NCBI RefSeq assembly: GCF_047496725.1
Contig: NC_132975.1
Location: 3,958,501-4,022,500, forward strand
Source: Anoplolepis gracilipes
Lineage: Eukaryota > Arthropoda > Insecta > Hymenoptera > Formicidae
Length of the DNA stretch: 64,000 nt
Direction: 5' to 3'
A program made the position numbers and the translations under genes. Of the stretch, positions 1 through 10,357 are shown piece after piece (position 1 is the first letter of the stretch; each line of letters opens with the position of its first letter). A model generated the notes under the pieces. It was not told where the DNA came from, made no database searches, and saw only the letters and a list, made by a program, of their open reading frames with translations.

Positions 1-42
<42 letters not shown>
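1..42. repeat. (AT)n microsatellite
   Basis: An uninterrupted AT dinucleotide run opens the window. It is simple sequence with no coding content. Confidence 0.95.
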
Positions 43-43
<1 letters not shown>

Positions 44-59
44 GCACATGTGTGCATAA

Positions 60-1234
60 GAATATATGTAATTTATAAAAAGCGGGTGCTTATTAGCCTT
101 GGTACATTACTGCCTTCTGCTACGGAAGGCCAAAAAGCATTTTCAGGCCGTATCTCTCTTTCGGTGCGTCCGCGTGAGTAATTCAGTGGTGTGTGTATGT
201 GTACGGACATACACCACTACATAGAACCTGAAATTGGTTTTTCAACGTTGGTAACACTGAAACCGAAGTTTCGCGTTGTCACCGCGCGAGGTCTCCAATA
301 TCAATTCGGAGTTTGCCTGGGTCGCCTGCCGATGAGAAAATTCCAGCGTCACTGTCACCAACGTTGAGAAATAAATTCTCATTCAATGTGTTGGTGTATG
401 TCTGTACACGCACAAGCCTCCGTATAGTTAGCCGAATTACTTTGACTTTTTTATAATTAAAATTAACTAATTGCTTGGTAATCGTTTGGTGATGATTAGT
501 CGTCCAATTAAACCGTTTGGTCGTTCATCGTTTTTTTTAAAATTAAATAATTAAAATTTTGAAGTAAAGTTAGCCGAACATTTTTATTTTTCGTCCAATC
601 GAGTTAAGGGTCGACAGGACCGACGAGAAAATTCCAGCGTCACTGTCACCAACATTGAGAAATGAATTCATATTCAATGTATTGGTGTATGTCTGTATAC
701 GTACAAACATCATTGCATTTTAAGAGAGACGAAGACGACATTATTGTCTTTCATTGTCTCTCCTTAGCAAGCGGTGCTGCCAACTCAATTTCTTACAATT
801 AGCTGTACTTGCACTTTAGGTACAGATACAATATTCTATTCGGTAATATTTTGCCTCGAAGAAGTTATATTTCTTTATAAAACTTTTTTTGTTACATTCC
901 TTATAAAGTTTATTACTCCGCTAAAGAGCCGGATTTTGCATTTTGGCTTTTAAAAAATTTATAATAATTACAATCGGTGCACATGGTCTATACACTTCAT
1001 TCACGATCACTATACATTATTCATGTCAACTTTATGAAAATTTATTTTAAGTCTTTTTTCCAAAAAATCGCTCTTTAGCGGGTTGCGAGCAATCTTCCTA
1101 AATAAGAATATCATTATTAAATATGATTCTTTCTTAATTTATAGCCGAAATATCGTCGAAAAGAATTTGTAGTTCCGAAGTCTCCGCATGAGGTCTCCAC
1201 CGTGTCGCCTGCCGACTCTTAAGGGTCGACAGGA
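60..1234 (+). repeat. Left end of a composite repeat (family X, copy 1)
   Basis: The segment from about 80 to 165 (GGGTGC, TTAGCC, ATTACTGCCTTCTGC, TTTTCAGGCCGTAT) recurs at 58830-58910 in the same orientation and at 57165-57225 inverted, so it behaves like a transposon end. A block of about 70 bp at 333-400 is directly repeated at 622-700 (both contain TTCCAGCGTCACTGTCACC). The stretch at 415-610, with GTTAGCCGAA motifs, recurs inverted at 22990-23270. An inverted pair, CTAAAGAGC near 915 and GCTCTTTAG near 1070, bounds a small hairpin arm that is also present near 59110-59275. No coding region is seen. I read it as the terminal and subterminal part of a DNA transposon of unknown name. Confidence 0.7.
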
Positions 1235-2070
1235 CCAGTTCAATATACTTAGCAGACAAATTCAATATTTCGCAATTTCTATTATTGCATTCGTTTGGGA
1301 ATCATTTAGGCAAGTTTAGGAAAGCATTTTTATAGTTTGGGAAATAACAGTTTATTTATAATTAATAAAAATAAGTTCGGTGTATAGTTAGCAGAAATAA
1401 TTAAAAAAAAATTTTTTTTTTAAATTGACGTAGAATTATTTGGGAAACACTTCTGTAACGGTCCCATAGTTTGGGAAATAATAATTTCAATGTAATAAAT
1501 AAATAAAAATTTCCTCTGTTCATTTTAGCAGACAAATTTTTTATTTTTCATTATTGCAATTTATTGGAATCGTTTGGGAAAGTTTAGGAAAAGAGTTTTA
1601 TAACTTTAGAAATAATGATTTACTTATTAATGAAAATTAATTGATTACGTATATAGTTAGCAGACAGAATAATAAAAATTATTATTTTTTCTTCTTTAAT
1701 TGACGTGAAATTATTTGGGAAACACTTGTGTAACGGTCCCATAGTTTAGGAAATAATAATTTCAATGTAATAAATAAATAAAAATTTCCTCTGTTCACTT
1801 TAGCAGACAAATTTTTTATTTTTCATTATTGCAATCTATTGAAATCGTTTGGGAATTGTTTGGGAAAGTTTAGGAAAAGAGTTTTATAACTCTAGAAATA
1901 ATGATTTACTTATAATTAATTAACATTAATTGATTACGTATATAGTTAGCAGACAAAATAATAAAAATTATTTTTTCTTTAATTGACGTGAAATTATTTG
2001 GGAAACACTTGTGTGTAACGGTCCCATAGTTTAGGAAATAATAATTTCAATATAATAAATAAATAAATCT
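1235..2070 (+). repeat. Subterminal tandem array (family X, copy 1)
   Basis: The motif TTAGCAGACAAA or a close variant recurs at about 1241, 1387, 1528, 1648, 1800 and 1945, that is every 120-150 bp. Between the motifs lie repeated phrases such as TTTGGGAAATAATAATTTC, GGTCCCATAGTTT and GACGTGAAATTATTTGGG. The higher-order unit is about 290 bp and contains two unlike half-units. The array recurs inverted at 21720-22285 and 56350-56915. Confidence 0.85.
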
Positions 2071-2189
2071 TAATCTGAATATCCTTTTTCACCATATATG
2101 AAAAAATTTCTTATTTTATCGACTGTGTGCATTTGCGATGGTAATAACGCTTTATATTTTTAATGTAGTTCCGATTATGCATACTTTAT

Positions 2190-2260
2190 GGTCTATGCCT
2201 GTTACTTTTTACATTTGGTACTTGGTACACAGGAAGTGTTTTACCCTCAAAATTAATATT
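2190..2260 (-). mobile_element. Short transposase-derived fragment next to CdsA copy 1
   Basis: On the minus strand this stretch resembles about 36-45 bp of the transposase gene at 9590-9640: both contain ATTAATTTTGAG followed two bases later by TAAAACACTTCCTG and then TACCAA. The same fragment lies at 21540-21588 and 56195-56230 next to the same tandem array. It is too short to code and marks a junction between transposon sequence and captured host exons. Confidence 0.5.
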
Positions 2261-2265
2261 TGTAC

Positions 2266-2664
2266 GGCATAATTGTACGGTTTGTACTCTCACTTGTGAA
2301 GAAATATTATATGAAGCAATTCTCTATTTGCTTGGACACATGTTGCATTACTTATTGTTGTGACACAGAGCTATCTCATTATTCAAAATATATTTGAAGG
2401 ATTAATATGGTATGTATTTACTCTATGTATCAAAACTATTACTACAATATATCTTTATACATATGTACATATAGATTAACTTTATCAATTATATCAATTG
2501 CCTTTAGGTTCATTATCCCCGTTAGTATGATTATGGTAAATGATGTGATGGCATATATGTTTGGCTTCTTTTTTGGACAAACTCTTTTAATAAAATTATC
2601 TCCAAAAAAGACTTGGGAGGGCTTCATTGGTGGTGGTATCTCCACTGTCATACTTGGATTAATG
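2266..2664 (+). pseudogene. CdsA: CDP-diacylglycerol synthase fragment, copy 1 (two exons)
   Basis: CdsA makes CDP-diacylglycerol from phosphatidate and CTP at the endoplasmic reticulum, for phosphatidylinositol and cardiolipin synthesis. Two adjacent internal exons are visible. Exon 1 (about 2266-2409) encodes the FVLSLVKKYY and VTQS / FEGLIW region; exon 2 (2508-2664) encodes VNDVMAYMFGFFFGQ and LIKLSPKKTWEGFIGG, a hallmark stretch of eukaryotic CDS proteins. The intron 2410-2507 has a GTATGT donor and a TTTAG acceptor and restores a Trp codon across the junction. Exon 1 lacks two bases (CTCTATT where copy 2 has CTCTCTATT), which shifts the frame, and the gene ends abruptly after the next donor at 2665. 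The rest of the gene is absent here, so this is a captured, non-functional piece. Copy 2 lies inverted at 20468-21540. Confidence 0.9.
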
Positions 2665-3106
2665 GTAATATGTTTAATATGGATCATAGAAGCGAAAGAA
2701 CTTGCATCTTTATATTCTGCATGACACATAACAGATCCAGCAGCTGCATAATATTATTTTTACAAATCTGATTCTAAAACAAAAAAATGAGAAAAAATAA
2801 AGCGAAACCATTTAAGAAAAAAACTAGTCAGTGATATAACATGTATTAAATTGAATAAATAAATAAATATATAGAAATATCTATTTTATAAAAATTGTAT
2901 AGTTTTTTTATATTAATTGCATCCTAACTATAGTACATTTCATTTCTTGTACTACATCAGTATAAAAGTACTTTGTAACTTCTTGCCAACAGTTTGACGC
3001 AAGTTCTGTTGTTCTTCCTGTACCTGTATCTTTTTTTACATTCTGCGTGAACATAACAGTTTAATAGATAAATAACGCTTAAATTTAATATTTTTATATA
3101 ATTATA

Positions 3107-3143
<37 letters not shown>

Positions 3144-3150
3144 TATATAC
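2665..3150. other. Non-coding spacer
   Basis: AT-rich sequence beyond the CdsA breakpoint. It ends in a (TA)n run at 3112-3140, into which the following MITE appears to have inserted. Nothing else was recognised. Confidence 0.6.
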
Positions 3151-4059
3151 AGGGCGTCCCAAAACAACCTTCAGTCCGTAAAATGACGTATTTCTGACAC
3201 AATTCTAAGACAATTTTTCCTTTACCAAAATTTGATTTGAAGCGTAGTTTTTGTGTTATAAGCAAAAATAGTTAGCAAATCACGCGTCGAGTATAGAAGG
3301 CAGGCAGGAGCGGCACGGCACACCGCGAGCGCGGGCGCAGCTGACCGTCCGACGGGTTATTACCGCCGCATGAGTCGCTAACTATTTTATCTTATAGCAT
3401 AAAATTATGCTTTAAATAAAATTTTGGTAAAGAAGAAAATGTCTTATAATTATGTCAGGAATACGTGTTCCTTAAAATAACATTACTTTAATGACCAAAA
3501 GTTGTTTCGGATCGCCGGCCGTCGGATGCGATGTGTGTATGTCTGAGTGTGTGTAAAAGGAAGGGATAGAGTGAGTGAGAGAAAGAGAGAGAGAAATAAC
3601 CGTCTCCGCGACGGCGACGCTCCTTCGATTGTCATCGACATTGTCGTCAACGACTTCAGACTGATCGATATATTGATTTTCCGGCTCAGCTGAGAGACAC
3701 ATCGCGTGTAGCAATCAGCTGATCGCAGCATCCAACGTTATTTTAAGGAACACTTATTCCTGACGTAATTATAAGACATTTTCTTCTTTACCAAAATTTT
3801 ATTTAAAGCATAATTTTATGTTATAAGATAAAATAGTTAGCGACTCATGCGGCGGTAATCACTCGTCGAACGATCTGCGCCCGCGCTCGCGGTGTGCCGC
3901 GCCGCTCCTGCCTGCCTTCTATACTCGACGCGTGATTTGCTAACTATTTTTGCTTATAACACAAAAACTACGCTTCAAATCAAATTTTGGTAAAGGAAAA
4001 ATTGTCTTATAATTGTGTCAGAAATACGTCATTTTACGGACGGAAGGTTGTTCTGGGAC

Positions 4060-4064
<5 letters not shown>
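3151..4064. mobile_element. Foldback MITE, family M1, copy 1
   Basis: The ends are inverted (AGGGCGTCCCA at the left; TGGGACACCCT at the right) and sit in a TA microsatellite. Arms of about 340 bp pair over most of their length: CCGTAAAATGACG near 3175 pairs with CGTCATTTTACGG near 4030. Each arm holds two diverged versions of one sub-repeat (ACCAAAATTT, then TTATAAGCAAAATAGTTAGC-like), one near each end. The unpaired middle, about 3490-3725, has a GA-rich tract. There is no protein-coding capacity, so it is a non-autonomous element. A second copy is at 61137-62078. Confidence 0.85.
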
Positions 4065-4097
<33 letters not shown>

Positions 4098-4100
<3 letters not shown>

Positions 4101-6055
4101 GTGACCGTGTATTTAATTTTGGGCTCGAAACCCGCGTATGCTCCTTCATACGAATTCTGGGCCGGTGGACTGGCCTACGGCACACCTTCGGCGCGATCGC
4201 TTAATCAACCATCAAGTTATTATATCGAAACGATAAAGTTTGGGCGCCAGGCGCGAAAATTCGCGCCGTCTCTAATTGATACGGTATTCGCCTGATCCAC
4301 TCAAAATCGCAAAACCCTTATGATCGCGACGGCAACTAAAGCGGCTAGTCGAAACTTAAGCGGCAGAAGGGGGGGGGGCTGCGTAGGAGCTGAACGGGAT
4401 CGAGAATCGATTTTTAGCGGGTGAGATTCTCCCGGAAAACAGACACAATTATTAATTGGAAGAATAAATATATTTGACAAAGAGTAGTATAACGGGTGTA
4501 ACGTACAAGACAATTCTCGGCGTGGAACGAGAAAGTCTTTCCGAGCGAGTTATCTTAAATGCGACAACTAGACAAACACGTCACACGTCCGATACATGTG
4601 AAGGGCGCGTGACGGCGCGATGTCGCGGCTGAGGGATATCGAGTTACGCGTGATTCCGTAGGAATTCCGACTTTTTCGTAGATCGCTCGCGACCTATTAA
4701 GGTCGCGACGATCGGGGAAATATTTTATTCAATTATAGGTATCAGATTTTGGCCACGAACCGCCCGTTGATCGCGCTACTCGATTTACGCTAGTACTTCG
4801 GGAATATGTAAACGTGTGCACGCATCGATCTCCGCCATCGATCGCCACGGTATTAATTGTATGTGCTATATGGCGTAGGAAGTACCTCTAGCAAGTGAAA
4901 TACGCAAATCCGACGTCCGTGTGCGCAAAATTACATTTGACAAAATGACGGTACAGTAATTGTTCCCGGATCGCGAGTCGATAAGTAGCGCGGAGCGAAA
5001 AGTCGCACGCGACACGCGGTATACGAGCTCGCTCCCAAACGGATACAAATTAACACGCGACAACAAATTTCGACAACTAAACGGTACGGGATACGGTAAT
5101 ACAATAACGACTATCGGCGGCGATTATTGAGAGAGACGTTATGCCCTTTTTACGACTCAGACGGAATGCGGCCCCCGTAAATCTCGACAACGATACGGCA
5201 CAAATACGCGACGGCGGAATATAATATCCCCGTGAATCGCGACAACTAAAATTACAACGATTATAACAGGGCGCGTCCGTCTGAATCATACGAGTTACCG
5301 GTTTGACGGCCTTACAATCCTTCGTCTTTTCCGTCGTCCGGTCTCGCACGGTGATCCTGGCTAGTCGGGTCGACAGGCCTGTCGTCCTCGATCGCTCGCC
5401 GAACAGTGACGAGCGTGAGGCCTGCGGGAGACACGCCGGCGACATCGTACCTAATCAGGCCACCTGCGGCGCTATCGTGGTCCTTAGGGCCAATCACGGC
5501 CGCTCCTTATCGCGGCCTGTTCGATCCGAGTTATCGATCTTATGATTTCTCGGTTCCCGCGAGGCAACTTCCCGGTGCGGCTTGCCGGCAGCTTTCGGGC
5601 GGCTCCGGTGCCCTTGGCTTCCCCAGACCCCATGGTTGAATCCGACCCTCCAGCTCCGTAATCGGGGCTCCGATGTTCAATATATCGGAAGTAGCCATCC
5701 CCTTGACCGTTCCTTTCCGGTCCTTCGCTCTCGGTACGATCCTGCGGAGTTGAACCCTTTAACGGCAGCCGATGTTCCCGCCGGTTTATAAATTATCAAG
5801 CAAAATGTACAGTCCTTACCGGGCGTGATCTCTCCGCAGTCCTTGGCCTCCGCTCGCCGTCACAATCAGGCTCCTCAGACTCGCGTAGCTGTCGATTATA
5901 GGTTGCTGCCGTCAAACTCACAAATAACGCGCGAAAATAAGAAAAGTAGATCTCGCAGGGCGCTCTCTCTAATTTTCGAGGACGCAGGCCCCGTGAAAAT
6001 CCTTCCCGATCCTTTCGGCCCTTGTGACGGACGAAAGAAAACGTCACGTCACAAT
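4098..6055. other. GC-richer block, possible solo LTR or unclassified insertion
   Basis: This block is distinctly richer in G+C than its surroundings and sits between two TA runs. Its edges read ATTGTGAC at the left and GTCACAAT at the right, which would suit an LTR of the TGTGAC...GTCACA type or a short terminal inverted repeat. The flanks are TA repeats, so a target duplication cannot be judged. Only short open frames are present on either strand and none resembles a known protein. I cannot assign it. Confidence 0.35.
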
Positions 6056-7095
6056 ATATATATATATGTATGTATATAAATTTAAGATTATAAAGAAATA
6101 AAACCAATGCTTTGAAACTTGCTATTTAGCAGTGGAACAGTATCAAGAAAAAGTAAAAATAAAAACCTCGTATTTTATAATTTAAATTAAATCTTATTAA
6201 TATTATAAATCGCTCTACAAATGTATCATTTTATATAGCATTGTAATGTCTTGATTTTCATATTCCATATGGATCAATCTCGTGCGTTTTTTAGTAATAA
6301 CTTTTAAGATAAATTTATCCGAATAATATAGCAACAAAAACTTAATGTACACAAATTAAATAAAAGATAATTTCTTAAATTTATTCTATAATCATAAGAC
6401 AATTTTATTCATTATATTTTGTTACATATATAATATGCAATATAAAAGTAACTTAAGAACTTAGTTATGTTCATTTTATAATAATTTTCAAATTTTATCT
6501 AATTCGATATAATATTCGAATACAATTCTTGCAGTTCTTATATATATGTATAATACATATAACAATTACAAATACATGTATACATTATATATTTTTGTAA
6601 TGAATATATTACATTAAACATGCAGATTACATTTAATCTCTATTGTATTTAAACAAAATAAAAAAAAATATAAGTGTTTTGTAATGAACGATATATGAAA
6701 ATATACTAATATTTGTACATGAAAATGTACAAATTCATACAAGAAAATATAGTGATTAATATAAAAGGTGTATCTAGCTCAGTTTTAACTTTTTCATTAA
6801 TACCTAATACTTATTATTACCTATTATCTATTATCTATTATGTACAGTGACTAAACATACTATCATACATATAAATATATACAGTGACTTAACATACTAT
6901 CATACATAAATATGTACAGTGGCTAAATATAACTGTTTATATATCTATCTAGAGACAACTTATACTATTGATTTTAGCCGCTTGAAAAAGATCCTAATCA
7001 AACCTAACTATCAATACAAAACGTAATAACATTTGTATATGAAAATACAGCAACTAATGGCAAAAGGTTATATAAATTCATATATTAAATTATTT
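6056..7095. other. AT-rich intergenic sequence with a short tandem repeat
   Basis: Nothing coding is seen. About three tandem copies of a 45-55 bp unit containing GTACAGTGACTAAACATAC and ATCATACATA lie at about 6838-6935. Confidence 0.6.
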
Positions 7096-7267
7096 TTAAT
7101 TATTTGTTGTTGACGCGACATAAATGGCTCCAATCGGTGTAATTACTGTTGTCTCGTTACATGTTTCCACATTTGATTCCATATCATCACATTTCAGCCA
7201 TCGTCCTGAAGGTTTTCGACAGTAACCAATAAAGTGTCCAAGAATGTGTTCGATGATACCTATTAAG
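7096..7267 (-). CDS. Last exon, UCH-type His box
   Basis: After a clear acceptor (TTATTTTCAG) the exon encodes about 56 residues ending at a TAA (7096-7098). ILGHFIGYCRKPSGRW and LKCDDM form a convincing His box followed by an Asp, the partner of the Cys box at residue 679 of the main frame. Cys, His and Asp together are the triad of ubiquitin C-terminal hydrolase and USP-type peptidases. Confidence 0.55.
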
Positions 7268-7373
7268 CTGAAAATAATAACCAAATTTAAAATAAGTAAA
7301 TAAAACGATACTTAATAAGAGAGATCTATCTATATTATTATAAATATATCGGTACTATTTTACAAAATATAAT

Positions 7374-7607
7374 TTAACTAGAACATCTGCTAATTGACAT
7401 TTGAGGCCATGTGTTTTCTTGTGTCGAGTTCTTATCCAAATCAATAAAAATGTGAAAATGTGGACGAATCGTTTCAATGACTATTCCTGGGCAATTTTTT
7501 TGTTGACATTTAACATTGTAAAAATGTTCTTTGAATAAGACGACATCTTGTAATGTTTGAATACCTTTGTTATTAATCGTTCTAATATTTATTTCAAAGT
7601 ATGCCAC
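7374..7607 (-). pseudogene. Middle of the UCH-like domain
   Basis: This 77-residue open segment continues the peptidase-like region after a frame change near 7690. It carries VAYFEINIRTINNKG and a Cys pair (VKCQQKNC), and ends near 7374 where an intron probably begins. Immediately upstream, in frame, are residues with a CXXXXC pair (ECNNPEC). Cysteine pairs of this kind form the zinc ribbon of many ubiquitin-specific peptidases. The donor site of the following intron could not be fixed. Confidence 0.45.
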
Positions 7608-7671
7608 ATCCGTTGGTAATGAAAGAACACATTCCGGATTATTACATTCTGATGATTTAATTGCACTTGGC

Positions 7672-9993
7672 TCAGTCGGTTCGGAAGAACAAAAAATGAT
7701 ACTTCCATATTGTAGTAATCAAATCTTCTGCAATCAATTTATATGGTTTGATAGACGGAGCTTCAAGATTTTTTTCAAGCGGATAAAATTTATTTAAAAT
7801 AACGATGCGTTCACGAAGTATTTCCATGGTTGGACCAAGCTTCATAAATTTGCATACAAATTTCAATGCATGATTATTCGACGATTGTACATAAAGATAA
7901 TATTGAGAATCATGAAGTGCACCAAATTGCAACAGATGGATGATGGCATCAAATCCGCAAGTTTTTTGAAGATCTACTGCAATATTATTAACTTTTATAA
8001 TTCCTAATTTTAATCCATTTTTCAAAAGAAAACCTCTTTTTCCTCCATTATCAAGTCTGTCGTTGAGAAATCGTATTTGTGGATATGACTGAAAATAAAA
8101 ACTCATTTTTGCAGGTTTGTCTTTTAAATTCAAATTTTGCTGATCATCTTTAGGCAGTTCAGTCAATACTTCATCTAATAATTTTGTGTAATCATGATCA
8201 GATAATAACGTACTCGAAAAAACAGGCATTTCTGAGGTTAACAATTCAGTAATCAGTGCGGATCCATTTTTGGTTTCTTGTTCATAATTTGTAGAAAAGT
8301 CAGTATTGTTGTTTCGATCAATGATGTCGTCGCTTTGAAGGTCAAGTAATTCAGAAAGAATTTGAGAAATATTCTGAACATTTTTTGATTCTTCTTCATT
8401 TTCAGAATTTAGTTCCGTAACAACAAAACTGTCCTCATTGACATAACCTTTCCATGCTTCACCACTTCTTAAATCAGAGTCATTTATCATATGTGCTTTT
8501 TTGCACAACAGACTTGAGTTCAAATTTATTTTTACATGTGACTGTTGTGGTAATTTTAAGCCTTCGTTTACGGAACCTGGTGAACATTGATCTGCTGAAC
8601 ATGTTGATTCTTCCTGTGGGGAATGTGGAGATAGTACTGGCCGTCTGTGATTAAAATATTTAAATTTTGCTGCTACCTCATTAGCACCGGAGTACAAGTC
8701 ATCAATGTGTTCTTTCAAAAATCGATTTGCAGAACATGGCAAAGAGATGCCTTCAAAAATTTTATTTCTTAATTCAGCAAAATATTTTTCTTGATAAGCT
8801 GTTGACGCATGCGTTTGTCTGCCAGGAAGGGCTGCTGCAGTCCATATAGGAAATTCTTTCGCAATTCGTTCAAGTGGCTGTATGAATTCCGGAAAATAAA
8901 AACCGTTTACAGTCTTGCGCTCTATCTTTTTCTGATCAAAAGGTGTAGACATTGAAATTAGATTTTTGATCCATTGATGAGTGACGGTTAAATTCTTAGT
9001 ATCTTTTTCTTCGGCCAAATTTAAAGTGTTTTCAACCTCTTCATCAATTTCTATGTTCCCTATCAATGTCTCCAGTTTTTCTATAATCTGTCCACGTTCA
9101 GCCATGTACTCTTCCAGAAAGCGTTTAGCTTCAATGCATGACATTTTTTTTCCAGAAACTGTTATAGTTTTGTCTTGGTCAGGATGCAATGCAACAATGC
9201 AAGTCAATCTAAATATATGTTCAAATTCTTGCACTGTTTGGCAATCAATCATTAAGGCGATTGTTCTTAGATAAAATCCTTTAATAACAGGATGACGCAA
9301 ATTTTTTATACATTTCCACCTAGCGATAGCAGCCATTTGATGAGCCACATCCGCTCTTATTAAAGTGTTAAATGGCCGAGGTGTTTTATGTTTCTCTTTT
9401 GTTGCCCATTTGAAAAGAACGTCAACATATTCTTTTAGTGTCATGCGATTAAATGCTTCACACATGACCAGCAACAAAGCACGTCCTAGATCAGCCACAG
9501 CTTCGTCTGGTATAGTCGCCTTATATGCTCGTATCCATTCTTGAAGCCAAAATGTGATGAAGACTGCGTCATGTTTTTCCGATAACATTTGGTAAACAGG
9601 AAGTGTTTTATTCTCAAAATTAATGGTAATCGTGTATAAAAATATGTGGCCAGTTATTCGTCCTGGATAAATTTTAAATTTCTTCACCACTGTACCCGTG
9701 GCATCTAGACAAATTTGAGATGATCTCTTCTTTATTCGGCAATATTCTTTTTCAATAAATATTTCTGGACTGCAGTAAAAAACGTAAAACTTTTTTGCTC
9801 CAATTTCGCGAATAGCATTGCCATATCGAATGTCTTGTAACATATTGCGAATGCTTGTTATCATGTCCATTTTTACATTTGGTTTAATGCCAAGCTCTTC
9901 CTTGTTGTGTTCCATTTTTACTTGTCTGTAGATATGACATTGTTGTACCCACGGAGGTTCGTTTTCTCCAAATTCCATGTTCTCCGCAAGCAA
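7672..9993 (-). CDS. DDE transposase core with UCH-type Cys box
   Basis: An open frame of 773 residues. An RNase-H-like core is suggested by CLDATGTVV (Asp97), then beta-strand-like FLYTITINF, LPVYQMLSEKH, ITFWLQEW and ADLGRALLLVMCEAF (Asp168), the spacing seen in MULE-type transposases; the third acidic residue is not certain. Residues 430-600 are a low-complexity acidic and Ser/Asn-rich linker. From about 625 a second domain begins, with KTCGFDAIIHLLQF (Cys679) resembling the Cys box of ubiquitin C-terminal hydrolases. The frame ends after TTIWKYH followed by non-matching residues; the expected continuation is in another frame at 7607-7374. The first ATG may not be the true start, since the coding frame continues upstream beyond a TAA. 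Confidence 0.65.
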   Translation of the reverse strand: MLAENMEFGENEPPWVQQCHIYRQVKMEHNKEELGIKPNVKMDMITSIRNMLQDIRYGNAIREIGAKKFYVFYCSPEIFIEKEYCRIKKRSSQICLDATGTVVKKFKIYPGRITGHIFLYTITINFENKTLPVYQMLSEKHDAVFITFWLQEWIRAYKATIPDEAVADLGRALLLVMCEAFNRMTLKEYVDVLFKWATKEKHKTPRPFNTLIRADVAHQMAAIARWKCIKNLRHPVIKGFYLRTIALMIDCQTVQEFEHIFRLTCIVALHPDQDKTITVSGKKMSCIEAKRFLEEYMAERGQIIEKLETLIGNIEIDEEVENTLNLAEEKDTKNLTVTHQWIKNLISMSTPFDQKKIERKTVNGFYFPEFIQPLERIAKEFPIWTAAALPGRQTHASTAYQEKYFAELRNKIFEGISLPCSANRFLKEHIDDLYSGANEVAAKFKYFNHRRPVLSPHSPQEESTCSADQCSPGSVNEGLKLPQQSHVKINLNSSLLCKKAHMINDSDLRSGEAWKGYVNEDSFVVTELNSENEEESKNVQNISQILSELLDLQSDDIIDRNNNTDFSTNYEQETKNGSALITELLTSEMPVFSSTLLSDHDYTKLLDEVLTELPKDDQQNLNLKDKPAKMSFYFQSYPQIRFLNDRLDNGGKRGFLLKNGLKLGIIKVNNIAVDLQKTCGFDAIIHLLQFGALHDSQYYLYVQSSNNHALKFVCKFMKLGPTMEILRERIVILNKFYPLEKNLEAPSIKPYKLIAEDLITTIWKYHFLFFRTD

Positions 9994-10102
9994 TTTCTGC
10001 CGATGTCCTGCGGATCTTTTTTATTTTAGTTGTTGTCCAATTATTTTCCTCTCAGGACTATTTAATGGTCTTTTGACTTCTTCGTGATAATCATTGCGAG
10101 TA

Positions 10103-10357
10103 TCATGTTGTAATTCTCAAATGTAGTTTTCTGTTGTCCGGTTTTTCATTGGTAACACCAACAATTTTATTGCCACATTTCTTACTTTTACATAATCCTT
10201 TAAATTTTAAATAGAAACTAGAGGAAGAGCTAACAGGATTATTTTCATCCTTATAATCCATGCGTATGTACGACCATTTACCCAGAAAAGCACATGGAAA
10301 TTTGTATATGTTCCAAAACGCTTTTGTTATTACATTTGGCCAAACCCGAGATTTCAA
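10103..10357 (-). pseudogene. Continuation of the transposase N-terminus after a frameshift
   Basis: About 80 residues continue the preceding segment in a different frame. They include a motif with spaced cysteines (GLCKSKKCGNKI) that could be half of a zinc-binding site. The reading closes at 10103. A third frame then carries about 30 residues up to an in-frame TAA about 20-25 bases before the 773-residue open frame. I take these as indels in one ancestral open reading frame. Confidence 0.5.
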
